Assembly (NCBI GenBank): GCA_002428485.1
Contig: DIWM01000049.1
Span: 24,563 to 88,562 of the forward strand
Length of the DNA: 64,000 bases
Reading direction: 5' to 3'
Source: Deltaproteobacteria bacterium UBA6106
GTDB taxonomy: Bacteria; Desulfobacterota; Syntrophorhabdia; Syntrophorhabdales; Syntrophorhabdaceae
Under the pieces are notes generated by a model. That model had not been told where the DNA came from. It made no database searches and was given only the letters and a program-made list of their open reading frames with translations. Below, piece after piece: positions 32,544 to 41,437 of this stretch. Position 1 is the first letter of the stretch. Every line of letters starts with the position of its first letter. The position numbers were made by a program, and so were the translations under genes.

Positions 32544-33008
32544 ATGAAATGCCCTTTCTGCAATGACCCTGAGAGCAAGGTCCTTGATTCGAGAATGAGC
32601 AAGGAGATGGACACCATCCGCAGGCGCAGGGAGTGCCTCAAATGCGGCAAGCGCTTCACTACAGCCGAGAGGGTCGAGGAAGGTCTGCCGCTTGTAATAA
32701 AAAAGGATGACAGGAGGGAGGACTTTGACAGGATCAAGATCCTGAACGGATTAAATAAGGCCTGTGAGAAAAGGCCGATCAGCATAACGAACATAGAAAA
32801 GATCGTTTCAAGGATTGAGTATAATCTGCTGGAAAAGGGCGAGAGGGAGATCAGGGCCACCGAGATTGGCCAGATGGTCATGGACGAACTGAGGAAGCTC
32901 GATGAGATAGCCTATGTCCGGTTTGCGTCTGTATACAGGCAGTTCAAGGATATTAACGAGTTCATGGAAGAGCTGAAAGATCTGCTCCTTAAAAAGGATG
33001 AAGCGTGA
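32544..33008 (+). CDS. nrdR: Transcriptional repressor NrdR
   Basis: Zinc-ribbon and ATP-cone repressor of ribonucleotide reductase genes. CPFCNDPESKVLDSR and CLKCGKRFTT make the zinc ribbon; the ATP cone follows (VIKKDDRREDFDRIKILNGLNKAC to about residue 140). At 154 residues it is standard. It overlaps the GTG start of ribD by 4 bp. No NrdR box was noted in this window. Confidence 0.96.
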   Translation: MKCPFCNDPESKVLDSRMSKEMDTIRRRRECLKCGKRFTTAERVEEGLPLVIKKDDRREDFDRIKILNGLNKACEKRPISITNIEKIVSRIEYNLLEKGEREIRATEIGQMVMDELRKLDEIAYVRFASVYRQFKDINEFMEELKDLLLKKDEA

Positions 33009-34108
33009 AAGAAGAACAGTATATACAAATGGCGCTTGCTCTTGCAAAAAAAGGGTTTGGCGCTGCATCGCCGAACCCCATGGTAGGCGCTGTGCTTGTA
33101 AAAGGCAAAGAGGTAGTAGGCAAGGGTTACCATAAAAAGGCCGGCCAGGCCCATGCCGAGATAGTCGCCATCAATGACGCTCAAGGGGAGGCGCGGGGAT
33201 CTACCCTTTATATAAACCTGGAACCCTGTGTACATCAGGGGAAAACCCCTCCCTGTACGGATGCGATAATACAGGCAGGCATCAAACGGGTAGTCGTTTC
33301 CATGGTTGACCCCAACCCCAAAGTGAACGGCAGGGGCATAGAGGCCTTGCGGAAGGCCGGCATCGAGGTGAAGGTGGGTGTCCTTGACGAAGAGGCAAGA
33401 AGGCTCAACGAGGCCTTCGTCGTCTATATGGAAAAGAAAAGGCCTTTCTTCATCATGAAGGCGGCAGTGAGCCTTGATGGAAAGATTGCTACCAAGACTT
33501 GTGATTCAAAATGGATATCGAATGAAGAATCAAGAAAGTACGCGAACCGATTACGGTCTGTCATGGACGGCATCCTGATAGGGATCAATACGGTTATAAC
33601 GGACAATCCATTGCTGGTCCCGAAGGTTATGCGGCCGAAAAAATATCCCACAAGAATCATCCTTGACTCGAAGCTCAGGATACCCCTTGCCTGTGATATT
33701 GTGAAGACATCAGGAAAGTATAAGACGCTGGTCTTTACCTCGGAGGATTCCAGGGCAGACAGGGAGGCAAAACTGGTGTCCATGGGGATAGAGGTTGTAA
33801 GGATCCCTCATGACGGGAACGGCCGGACTTCGTTGAAGCACGTATGCCAGGATCTCTACAAAAGAGGGATCGTAAGCGTCTTTGTCGAAGGCGGCGGGGA
33901 GGTCCACAGCGCCCTCCTCAAGGAAGACTTAGTGGATAAAGTGGTTCTTTTTTATGCACCCATCATTATCGGGGGCAAGAACGCCCTCAACCTCGTCGGC
34001 GGCAAGGGCATAGATTTCCTGAAGGATGCATACAGGATCGATATAAAGACCATCAAAAGGTTCAAAGAGGACGTCTGCATAGAGGGATATGTTCACAGGA
34101 ATCATTGA
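33005..34108 (+). CDS. ribD: Bifunctional riboflavin deaminase/reductase
   Basis: Catalyses the second and third steps of riboflavin synthesis. N-terminal deaminase (to about 145) with GHAEIVA-like zinc/catalytic site (AHAEIVAIND) and EPCVHQGKTPPC; C-terminal NADPH reductase (about 150-365) with KAAVSLDGKIAT and VEGGGEVHSALL. Full length (367). GTG start overlapping nrdR. It overlaps ribE by 20 bp. Confidence 0.95.
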   Translation: MKEEQYIQMALALAKKGFGAASPNPMVGAVLVKGKEVVGKGYHKKAGQAHAEIVAINDAQGEARGSTLYINLEPCVHQGKTPPCTDAIIQAGIKRVVVSMVDPNPKVNGRGIEALRKAGIEVKVGVLDEEARRLNEAFVVYMEKKRPFFIMKAAVSLDGKIATKTCDSKWISNEESRKYANRLRSVMDGILIGINTVITDNPLLVPKVMRPKKYPTRIILDSKLRIPLACDIVKTSGKYKTLVFTSEDSRADREAKLVSMGIEVVRIPHDGNGRTSLKHVCQDLYKRGIVSVFVEGGGEVHSALLKEDLVDKVVLFYAPIIIGGKNALNLVGGKGIDFLKDAYRIDIKTIKRFKEDVCIEGYVHRNH

Positions 34109-34739
34109 AGATATCGGAACGATCACCGGCATAGATAAGATGGGCGGAAAGTGGGAATTTGCCGTCAAAACGAACCTCACGCCTTTTGATATCAGGGAAG
34201 GCGACAGCGTCTCCGTCAACGGCGTATGTCTGACGGTCACGAAGACAGGCAAGGGGGTTTTCAGCGCCGATGCATCCCTTGAGACGTTGAACAGGACTAC
34301 GCTGAAGGAAACGAAGGCGTCGCAACGGGTCAATATTGAACGTGCAATGGGTGCCGGGGGGAGATTCGGAGGTCATATTGTAACCGGTCATGTTGACGCG
34401 ATCGGGACGATCACGGATATAAAACAGGCAGGTGATTCAAGGCAGTTCAGCATCGAGATACCCCCTGATATGTCAAGGTATTTCGTGCAAAAGGGCTCTG
34501 TGGCGATCGATGGAATAAGCTTGACAGTCAATGAGCAACATGGTAATACATTTACAGTTAACATAATTCCATATACTGCATCCAGAACCACCATAGGCGA
34601 AAAGAACCTGCGGGACAGAGTAAACATAGAGACCGATATTATCGGCAGATACGTTGAAAGCTTTCTGGTCAGGAGTAAACAGAAGGAAATAGACCTGAGC
34701 TTCCTCTCTGATCATGGATATGTAAAAGGGGACAGATAA
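34089..34739 (+). CDS. ribE: Riboflavin synthase, alpha subunit
   Basis: Dismutates two 6,7-dimethyl-8-ribityllumazine molecules to riboflavin. Two lumazine-binding barrels: MFTGIIEDIGTI at the start with SVNGVCLTV, and GHIVTGHVDAIGTI with SVAIDGISLTVNE. The length of 216 is normal. It overlaps ribD and shares its last base with the ribBA start region. Confidence 0.96.
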   Translation: MFTGIIEDIGTITGIDKMGGKWEFAVKTNLTPFDIREGDSVSVNGVCLTVTKTGKGVFSADASLETLNRTTLKETKASQRVNIERAMGAGGRFGGHIVTGHVDAIGTITDIKQAGDSRQFSIEIPPDMSRYFVQKGSVAIDGISLTVNEQHGNTFTVNIIPYTASRTTIGEKNLRDRVNIETDIIGRYVESFLVRSKQKEIDLSFLSDHGYVKGDR

Positions 34740-35944
34740 TGGCAATATCAAAGATCGAAGACGTGCTTCGCGATATCCGCAAAGGCAAAATGGTGATCAT
34801 CGTAGACGATGAGGACAGGGAAAACGAAGGCGATGTAATGATCGCCGCAGAGAAGGTTACCCCTGAGGCTATAACGTTCATGGCGCGGTACGCCTGCGGC
34901 CTGATCTGCCTCTCTTTAACAGAAGAAAGGGTGAAGGAGCTGGATCTGCCCCTGATGGTTGATAAGAATACTTCTCCCTATAATACCGCATTTACCGTCT
35001 CCATAGAAGCAAAGCAAGGTGTTACTACAGGGATCTCCGCCCATGACAGGGCGAAGACGATCCAGGTCGCCATCGACGATACGTCAACTACCGACGATAT
35101 CGCGAGGCCGGGCCATATATTCCCGCTTATGGCAAGAAACGGCGGTGTGCTCGTAAGGGTCGGCCACACCGAGGCATCGGTGGATATGGCAAGGCTTGCA
35201 GGGCTGAAGCCGGCGGGAGTTATCTGCGAGATCATGAACGAGGACGGTACGATGGCGAGGCTTCCCGACCTCGAGATCTTTGCAGAGCGCCACGGGCTCA
35301 AGATCGTGAGTATCGCGGATCTCATCAAATATAAGATGAAAAACGAAAAACTCGTCCGGAGGGTTACGGAAACGAGGATCCCCACGCGCTACGGCGGCGA
35401 GTTCAAGCTTATAGGGTACGAGAACGATATCGATAAGGAGACGCACCTTGCCCTGGTGAAAGGGGATATAATGCCTGATGACGTTGTCCTTGTCAGGGTC
35501 CATTCCGAATGCTTTACCGGTGACGTGCTGGGCTCAATGCGGTGTGATTGCGGCGAACAGCTTCACGCGGCATTGAAAATGATAGAGAAAGAGAAAAAGG
35601 GTATTTTTCTTTACATGAGACAGGAAGGAAGAGGCATAGGATTGTTGAACAAGTTGAAGGCCTACAACCTTCAGGACCACGGCCACGATACCGTTGAGGC
35701 AAATATTGCCCTTGGTTTTTCCCCGGACCTCAGGGATTACGGGATCGGCGCCCAGATCTTAAACGACCTCGGGGTGAGAAAGATGAGGCTGCTCACAAAC
35801 AATCCCAAGAAGATAAAAGGGCTTGAAGGGTATGGCCTCCAGATCCTTGAGCGCACGCCGCTTGAGATGGAGCCGACGAAGGACAATATAGCCTACCTTA
35901 AGACCAAGCAGAAAAAGCTTGGCCATATTCTCAATAACGTATGA
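34739..35944 (+). CDS. ribBA: Bifunctional DHBP synthase / GTP cyclohydrolase II
   Basis: Makes the two precursors of lumazine. N-terminal 3,4-dihydroxy-2-butanone-4-phosphate synthase with VDDEDRENEGD and GHIFPLMA; C-terminal GTP cyclohydrolase II (from about 205) with VHSECFTGDVLGSMRCDCG (zinc Cys) and RQEGRGIGLLNKLKAYNLQD. 401 residues, full fusion length. The ATG overlaps the ribE stop by one base. Confidence 0.96.
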   Translation: MAISKIEDVLRDIRKGKMVIIVDDEDRENEGDVMIAAEKVTPEAITFMARYACGLICLSLTEERVKELDLPLMVDKNTSPYNTAFTVSIEAKQGVTTGISAHDRAKTIQVAIDDTSTTDDIARPGHIFPLMARNGGVLVRVGHTEASVDMARLAGLKPAGVICEIMNEDGTMARLPDLEIFAERHGLKIVSIADLIKYKMKNEKLVRRVTETRIPTRYGGEFKLIGYENDIDKETHLALVKGDIMPDDVVLVRVHSECFTGDVLGSMRCDCGEQLHAALKMIEKEKKGIFLYMRQEGRGIGLLNKLKAYNLQDHGHDTVEANIALGFSPDLRDYGIGAQILNDLGVRKMRLLTNNPKKIKGLEGYGLQILERTPLEMEPTKDNIAYLKTKQKKLGHILNNV

Positions 35945-35953
35945 GGAGCGCAT

Positions 35954-36442
35954 ATGGTACGTGAAGGAAAACTTAATGCAAAGGGGTTCAGGTTTGCAAT
36001 CGTAGTAAGCAGGTTTAACAGTTTTATTACCGACAGGCTTCTCGAGGGTGCGCTGGATGCACTGAAAAGACACGGCGCTGACGAGAAACAGGTTCTGATC
36101 TACAAGGTCCCCGGAGCATTCGAAATACCGCTTGTCGCAAAGCTCCTTGCCGGGAAAAAGGAGATCGACGGGGTTATCTGTCTGGGAACTGTCATCAAAG
36201 GCGCTACGCCACACTTTCACTATATAGCCTCAGAGGTCACAAAGGGTATCGCACAGGCGTCGCTCGAGAGAGAAAAACCTATCGCTTTCGGCATCATCAC
36301 CAGCGAGAACATCGAGCAGGCAATAGAAAGGGCCGGGACGAAGTCCGGCAATAAGGGCTATGATGCTGCGATCTCGGTCATAGAGATGGTCAATCTTCTG
36401 AAGGAAAACAACTTGTGCGAAGGCGGAAAGCGAGAGAATTAG
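35954..36442 (+). CDS. ribH: 6,7-dimethyl-8-ribityllumazine synthase
   Basis: Condenses the ribBA and ribD products to lumazine. FAIVVSRFNSFITDRLLEGA at the N-terminus, KVPGAFEIPLVA, and the catalytic loop GTVIKGATPHFHYIA. 162 residues. GGAG lies before ATG 35954. The 3' end overlaps nusB by 28 bp. Confidence 0.96.
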   Translation: MVREGKLNAKGFRFAIVVSRFNSFITDRLLEGALDALKRHGADEKQVLIYKVPGAFEIPLVAKLLAGKKEIDGVICLGTVIKGATPHFHYIASEVTKGIAQASLEREKPIAFGIITSENIEQAIERAGTKSGNKGYDAAISVIEMVNLLKENNLCEGGKREN

Positions 36443-36846
36443 CATTACGGATCCTCTATCAGGGGGAAACGAATCGTGATGACCCTGAATCGGCCCTGAA
36501 TAAATACTGTGAGGTCTTCCCCTATCAGCAGGATATCATAGATTATGCCCGCCGGTTACTATCAGGCATAAAACAGCATCAGGATATGATCGATACAAAG
36601 ATGGCCGCTTCCTGTGAACACTGGAGGCTTGACAGGATAACCTACGTGGACAGGAACATCCTGAGGGTCGGCATCTACGAGATGCTCTTTGTCCCTGATG
36701 TGCCGCCGAAAGTTTCCATTGATGAAGCAATAGAGCTCGGCAAGAAATACGGGAATGAAGACTCCAGGGCTTTTATTAACGGGGTACTTGACAAGGTGAT
36801 GAGGGAGTATTACGGGCAAGAAGATAGAGTGAAAAGTGAAAAGTGA
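36415..36846 (+). CDS. nusB: Transcription antitermination factor NusB
   Basis: RNA-binding helical protein that joins NusE in antitermination of rRNA operons. RRKARELALRILYQGE at the N-terminus and a C-terminal SIDEAIELGKKYGNEDSRAFINGVLDKV. 143 residues. GTG start inside ribH, a common ribH-nusB arrangement. The last residues (DRVKSEK) come from a GTGAAAA heptad repeat. Confidence 0.95.
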   Translation: MRRRKARELALRILYQGETNRDDPESALNKYCEVFPYQQDIIDYARRLLSGIKQHQDMIDTKMAASCEHWRLDRITYVDRNILRVGIYEMLFVPDVPPKVSIDEAIELGKKYGNEDSRAFINGVLDKVMREYYGQEDRVKSEK

Positions 36847-36950
36847 AAGGTGAAACCACGATAAAGGCCGTCAGGCGTGAGGCGTCAGGCGTGAGAGGAT
36901 TGAACCCCTTACCCCTTACGACTCACGACTTACGGGTGTTTTGCCGTGAG
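36843..36950. repeat. 108-bp heptad cassette, copy 2
   Basis: Near-identical to 32421-32528: same order of GTGAAAG, AGGCGTG/AGGCGTC, centre and inverted units. Both copies directly follow the stop of an operon gene and precede the next gene on the same strand. Confidence 0.9.
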
Positions 36951-36958
36951 TTGGCGTT

Positions 36959-37465
36959 ATGATCCACATAGTCATCGACGGATATAACTATATAGGCAGA
37001 ACGGGGAAAACCGGGATTCACGGGGGTGCCGACCTTGACGGCCTTCGGAGGTCTTTACTGGAAAAGCTGGCCGGATACAAGAAGCATAGGGGCGCAAAGA
37101 TCACCGTGGTCTTCGACGCATACAACAGCTTTTCGCTGGGGCGTCACAGGGAGAGCTTCAAAGGGATCGATGTAGTGTATTCAAGAGAAGGGGAGACGGC
37201 GGACGACGTGATGATTGAGCTTATCAGGTCAAAAAGGGCCGGCATTGCAGTGGTCAGCTCAGACAGGGCCATTATCGATGAGGCAAAGAGGCACGGTGTC
37301 CCGTTTGTCACTCCAGGCCGGCTGCGGGAGATGATAGCCGCTGAGCCCTGGGCAGGCAAAGACGAAGATCGTGACGAGGGCATAAGGCAGGAGGCAAAGA
37401 AGGGAAACCCCAGGAGGCTTCCGAAGAGGTTGAGAAAGGCTTCGAAGGCTATCAGTAAGCTGTGA
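36959..37465 (+). CDS. NYN-domain (YacP-like) putative ribonuclease
   Basis: A 168-residue protein with a PIN-like NYN nuclease fold: IHIVIDGYNYIG with the first acidic residue, KITVVFDAYNSF, EGETADDVMIELI and VVSSDRAIIDEAKRHG with further acidic residues. A basic C-terminal tail (NPRRLPKRLRKASKAISK) may contact RNA. YacP/Rae1 of Bacillus cleaves mRNA in the ribosome; activity here is inferred. No Shine-Dalgarno is visible because the cassette lies just upstream. Confidence 0.85.
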   Translation: MIHIVIDGYNYIGRTGKTGIHGGADLDGLRRSLLEKLAGYKKHRGAKITVVFDAYNSFSLGRHRESFKGIDVVYSREGETADDVMIELIRSKRAGIAVVSSDRAIIDEAKRHGVPFVTPGRLREMIAAEPWAGKDEDRDEGIRQEAKKGNPRRLPKRLRKASKAISKL

Positions 37466-37489
37466 TCCGGGGCAAGGGCATAAAGGGAC

Positions 37490-37518
37490 TTGACAGCATC
37501 GTCAAAAAATCCGAAAAT
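37490..37518 (+). promoter_or_regulatory. Probable promoter of the CBS-domain gene
   Basis: TTGACA at 37490-37495 with GAAAAT at 37513-37518 (17 bp); an alternative AATATT lies three bases on. An A+T-rich leader with AGAGGAAAGG leads to ATG 37557. Confidence 0.5.
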
Positions 37519-37556
37519 ATTAAATAAATTTATATTACAAAGAGGAAAGGAAATAT

Positions 37557-38198
37557 ATGCTTGTAAAAGACATAATGGTATACAATGTGATCACGATCCC
37601 GGCTGACACCTATGTCCTCGATGCAGAACGCATTATGGAGTCTCACAAGATAGGCAGGCTCCCGGTCCTTGATAAGGGAAAGCTTGTCGGGCTTGTGACG
37701 AAAGATGACCTGCTCAAGGCGAGCCCTTCGTCCACGACTCCCTATAACCAGCGTCAGCTTTTCTATCTCATGTCAAAGCTGACGGTGAAAGAGATCATGA
37801 AGACGAACGTGGTCACGATCACGCCTGATAAAACCGTTGAAAAGGCTGTTGCGTTAGCACAGAAAAACAGAGTCGGATGCCTTCCTGTTGTGGAAAACGG
37901 CAAGGTCATCGGCATTGTTACCACCAACGACGTCTTTTATAAAATTCTTAATCCCTTGTTGGGAATCGGTGAGAAAGGCAAGAGGATCATTGTTTATGGG
38001 GCAGGCGATAGAGAAGATCACCATAAGGTTATTGAACAGGTGATCAAGGCGGGGCTTAAGGTCAAGACCTTCTGGCTGCCCCCTAATCCGCATAGAAACG
38101 ATCTTGTTCTCCATCTTGACGCCGATGATGTAACAGACCTCATGGCTGAATTAAAGGCATTGGGCTACGAGGCGGATATAAGGGAATATACTGTTTAA
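37557..38198 (+). CDS. CBS-pair protein with C-terminal ACT-like domain (AcuB-like)
   Basis: 213-residue cytoplasmic protein: two CBS motifs (about residues 5-60, VKDIMVYNVITIPADTYV; and 75-130, VKEIMKTNVVTITPDKTV), then an ACT-like region from about 142. CBS pairs bind adenine nucleotides, and AcuB-type proteins have been tied to acetoin/acetate metabolism, but the role here is unknown. It has its own promoter and a good ribosome-binding site. Confidence 0.88.
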   Translation: MLVKDIMVYNVITIPADTYVLDAERIMESHKIGRLPVLDKGKLVGLVTKDDLLKASPSSTTPYNQRQLFYLMSKLTVKEIMKTNVVTITPDKTVEKAVALAQKNRVGCLPVVENGKVIGIVTTNDVFYKILNPLLGIGEKGKRIIVYGAGDREDHHKVIEQVIKAGLKVKTFWLPPNPHRNDLVLHLDADDVTDLMAELKALGYEADIREYTV

Positions 38199-38207
38199 TA
38201 GTAAAGC

Positions 38208-38344
38208 AGCTCATAGTTCATAGCTCATAGCAGAAAAACAGAAAAAAATAGTAGGCAGTAAGCAGTAGGCGGCACAAGCCTTCCGTGCATACTCCACACT
38301 CTTTGCTGTTCTTGCTGATTTGCTATGAGCCATGAGCCATGAGC
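38208..38344. repeat. Mirror heptad cassette in a convergent gap
   Basis: AGCTCAT units, then agtaggc/agtaagc units, a centre, and inverted AGCTCAT units (ctatgag, ccatgag, ccatgag). It lies between the 3' ends of the CBS gene and the flavoprotein gene and could act as a shared hairpin. Confidence 0.8.
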
Positions 38345-38353
38345 TTTCTCTTT

Positions 38354-39193
38354 CTATGGAATAATCCACTTCCCCACATCTTTATACTGCTGGGCGGCCC
38401 GGAGGATCTCCTTTCTCGAAGCAAGGAACCTGTCTTTCATCCCCTTCAGCCACTCCTTGTGGAGAAGCCTGTGTTCCGGTGTGCCGAATAGATCGCCCTC
38501 CTTTATCTTGATGCGAAGGCCTTCTTTGTCGATCGAGAACTTCCCATGACAGAGCGCGCAGATGAATGTACGTCTTTTCATCCGGACGAATTCACATCCG
38601 CAGAAAGGGCAACCGGAGCCGGTACCGGCCTTTTTCTTCGAGAAGAGCATTTCCCCCAACCGCTTGGCAGCGTTTATGCTGTGCGGGTCAATGATGACCT
38701 CCCCGGGCATGGCCGCATGGAGGTCGACGCTTGCCTTTACATCAAGTCCGAGAAAGGACGCAAAGGTCAAAAGAGTATGCGGCGCCGCTCCGATCCTTCC
38801 TTTCATTCCGTAGAGGTTTACGAGCACCGATGGTTTTTTGTACACCCTATGCAGGATATCGAAGAAGAGGAAACCCCTGTCAAGTATCTTTTTGAATATT
38901 GCGTTGGCGCCCAGAAAATAGACCGGCGAAGCCACAATGACCGCATCAGCCCGGACAAGTTCTTCAAGAATGAAGCCCATGTCGTCATTTTGCGGGCATG
39001 GATTGTCCATAATACAGCCGTAACAGGCCTTGCAAGGAAGTATATTCAAAGAGGGCAGGCGGATAAGCCTCAGTGTGTGGGGGATGGTTATGTGCCGGGA
39101 GATCTCCTTTGTTATAAGCTCGGAATTGCCGAGCCGGCGGGGAGAACCTATCAGGCCCAGAATCAGCTTTGGTTTTTCAACTTTGCTTTTCAT
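38354..39193 (-). CDS. Flavodoxin-fold NAD(P)H-dependent FMN reductase / iron-sulfur flavoprotein-like
   Basis: 279-residue protein. N-terminal flavodoxin-like domain (to about 180): LIGSPRRLGNSELI is the FMN phosphate loop; CKACYGCIMDNPCP resembles the compact Cys motif of archaeal and bacterial iron-sulfur flavoproteins; IVASPVYFLGANAIFKKILDR is typical of the family. The C-terminal part has a zinc-ribbon-like pair (CPFCGCEF and CALCHGKF) not usual for the family. The start is ATG 39193; a TTG nine bases upstream falls in repeat DNA. The three-hairpin element lies directly upstream. Confidence 0.85.
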   Translation of the reverse strand: MKSKVEKPKLILGLIGSPRRLGNSELITKEISRHITIPHTLRLIRLPSLNILPCKACYGCIMDNPCPQNDDMGFILEELVRADAVIVASPVYFLGANAIFKKILDRGFLFFDILHRVYKKPSVLVNLYGMKGRIGAAPHTLLTFASFLGLDVKASVDLHAAMPGEVIIDPHSINAAKRLGEMLFSKKKAGTGSGCPFCGCEFVRMKRRTFICALCHGKFSIDKEGLRIKIKEGDLFGTPEHRLLHKEWLKGMKDRFLASRKEILRAAQQYKDVGKWIIP

Positions 39194-39202
39194 CGCGTTC
39201 AA

Positions 39203-39338
39203 TCCGGATGATTCCCCGCAGCTTGCTGCGGGGTAACACTGTTCCCTCTCTCCTCGCGGGAGAGGGTAGGGTGAGGGGGAATAATCATGCCGTTTCTATC
39301 CTCTGATACCCCGCCGCTTGTGGCGGGGCAGTTCATTC
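39203..39338. repeat. Three-hairpin dispersed element, copy 2
   Basis: Same order and nearly the same sequence as 18211-18345, from CCGGATG to GCAGTTCATT. It fills the promoter side of the minus-strand flavoprotein gene. The gap 39194-39607 otherwise holds heptad arrays and no gene. Confidence 0.9.
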
Positions 39339-39390
39339 GGGTGCGGCCTTGTTTTTTTATCGCATAATTGCGCCCTCAAAGCAACAAAAA

Positions 39391-39519
39391 GAAAGGTGAA
39401 AGGTGAAAAACCTTGTCCATCGTTACTTGTCACTGGTTTGAACCAGTATCCAGCGACGAGCGACCAGCATCAAGCATCAAGAATCCAGTATCCAGAATCA
39501 AGAATCCAGTATCCAGTCC
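39391..39519. repeat. Heptad arrays (GTGAAAG, then CCAGTAT/CAAGAAT)
   Basis: 39391-39408 has GTGAAAG units. 39443-39519 is the longest uninterrupted heptad run seen: eleven units in one register, such as ccagtat, ccagcat, caagcat, caagaat and ccagaat. A looser CCAGTAT run occurs at 58276-58309. Confidence 0.9.
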
Positions 39520-39607
39520 GGGTAACGTACCCGAGTTTATGGATGGAACCCGGCTTATCTGCTAAAAATGATTGATAATTAAGGGGATTCTATGGTAAAT
39601 AGGATGT

Positions 39608-41437
39608 GTGCAGAAAACGACCAATCCAAATTCAATGAACAGGAACATCTTCGTATGGCTCCTTGTTGTCCTTTTGGGTCTTTTTATCTTTAATGTCTAT
39701 TACAAGCCGAAAAAGATACTTGATAGCGTGGTCTACAGCGATTTTATAGATGCCGTCAAGGCAAACAAGGTCTCTTCTGTTACCATCCAGGGCAGGAACA
39801 TCATCGGAACGTACAAGGACAGCAAAGAGTTCAGGAGCTACGCCCCTGAAGACCAGGAGCTCATGAAAGTGCTGCGCGATTACAGCGTCCGCATTACCGC
39901 AAAACCTGATGAGGAATCGGGTTTCTGGCAGTCCATATTCGTATCATGGCTGCCGATGCTGCTTCTCATCGGGGTATGGATATTCTTCATGAGGCAGATG
40001 CAGGCCGGAGGCGGCAAGGCGATGGCCTTCGGAAAGAGCAAGGCAAGGCTCTTTACCGGCAAGGAAAATAAGGTCACCTTTCATGACGTAGCCGGCATCG
40101 ATGAAGCGAAAGAGGAGTTGCAGGAGGTCATAGATTTTTTAGTTGACCCGAAGAAGTTTACAAAGCTTGGGGGAAGGATCCCCAAGGGTGTTCTCCTCGT
40201 GGGCCCTCCGGGAACAGGAAAGACTTTGCTGGCGCGGGCAATAGCCGGTGAGGCGAATGTGCCCTTTTTCAGCATAAGTGGGTCCGATTTTGTTGAGATG
40301 TTTGTCGGCGTCGGCGCTTCACGCGTAAGAGATCTTTTCAACCAGGGGAAAAAGAATGCCCCCTGCATTATCTTTATCGACGAGATAGACGCTGTGGGAA
40401 GGCACAGGGGCGCCGGGCTCGGCGGAGGACACGACGAGAGGGAACAGACGCTTAATCAGCTCCTCGTCGAAATGGACGGGTTCGAATCGAACGAAGGGGT
40501 TATCGTCATGTCCGCAACGAACAGGCCCGATGTTTTGGATCCGGCGCTTTTAAGGCCGGGGAGGTTCGACAGGCAGATCGTTGTTTCTACGCCGGACGTG
40601 AAGGGCAGGGAGGAGATCCTGAAGGTCCATACAAGAAAAACGGTCGTCTCAGACGATGTCGATCTGTCGATAATCGCGAGAGGGACCCCGGGTTTTTCAG
40701 GCGCCGACCTTGAAAATCTCGTCAATGAAGCGGCCCTCATTGCCGCCAGGAGGGCAAAGAAATCTATCGAGAACGACGACTTCGAGCACGCCAAGGACAA
40801 GGTCCTCATGGGTGTTGAGCGAAGGAGCATGATCATACCCTTTGAGGAAAGGAAGAACGCTGCATACCACGAGGCGGGCCACGCCCTTGTGGCAAGGATG
40901 ATCCCGGGATCTGACCCTATCCATAAGGTCACTATCATCCCCCGGGGCAGGGCCCTTGGGATCACCCAGCAGCTTCCCATAGATGAGCGGCATACCTATC
41001 CGAAAGAGTATCTCCTCAACAACATAACTATACTCCTTGGGGGCAGGGCTGCGGAAGAACTCGTCTTCAACCACATGACAACAGGTGCAGGGAACGACAT
41101 CGAGAGGGCAACGGCGATTGCGAGGAAGATGGTCTGCGAGTGGGGGATGAGCGAGCACCTCGGGCCTTTGAATTACGGAAAGAACGAGGAGCACATATTC
41201 CTCGGCAAAGAGATAGGGAGGCAAAGGGATTTCAGCGAAAGCACCGCCCAGGAGATCGATAAAGAGCTGCATAGCATGGTCCAGGGCTGTTATGAAAGGG
41301 CAAAGGGGTTGCTCTCCGGGAACATGGATGCCCTTCACGGCATAGCGGGCAAACTTCTGGAGAAAGAAGTCCTTGACGGCCAGGAGATCGATGTTATTAT
41401 CGGGGAAAGCACGGATGAAAAGGGAGCTGCGATGTAA
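39608..41437 (+). CDS. ftsH: ATP-dependent zinc metalloprotease FtsH
   Basis: Membrane-bound AAA protease that degrades misassembled membrane proteins and regulators. Two membrane helices (about residues 12-28 and 105-125) flank a periplasmic domain; the AAA module has GPPGTGKTLLARA, IIFIDEIDAVGRHRG and the SRH region; the protease site is HEAGHA near residue 420 with the distal Asp further on. 609 residues from GTG 39608, which sits very close to an AGGA. ATG 39635 (600 residues) is also possible. It overlaps the folP start. Confidence 0.95.
   Translation: MQKTTNPNSMNRNIFVWLLVVLLGLFIFNVYYKPKKILDSVVYSDFIDAVKANKVSSVTIQGRNIIGTYKDSKEFRSYAPEDQELMKVLRDYSVRITAKPDEESGFWQSIFVSWLPMLLLIGVWIFFMRQMQAGGGKAMAFGKSKARLFTGKENKVTFHDVAGIDEAKEELQEVIDFLVDPKKFTKLGGRIPKGVLLVGPPGTGKTLLARAIAGEANVPFFSISGSDFVEMFVGVGASRVRDLFNQGKKNAPCIIFIDEIDAVGRHRGAGLGGGHDEREQTLNQLLVEMDGFESNEGVIVMSATNRPDVLDPALLRPGRFDRQIVVSTPDVKGREEILKVHTRKTVVSDDVDLSIIARGTPGFSGADLENLVNEAALIAARRAKKSIENDDFEHAKDKVLMGVERRSMIIPFEERKNAAYHEAGHALVARMIPGSDPIHKVTIIPRGRALGITQQLPIDERHTYPKEYLLNNITILLGGRAAEELVFNHMTTGAGNDIERATAIARKMVCEWGMSEHLGPLNYGKNEEHIFLGKEIGRQRDFSESTAQEIDKELHSMVQGCYERAKGLLSGNMDALHGIAGKLLEKEVLDGQEIDVIIGESTDEKGAAM

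Noticed and set aside
39391..39519. CRISPR-like array
   Set aside because: Units are 7 bp, contiguous and degenerate, with no spacers and no cas genes nearby.
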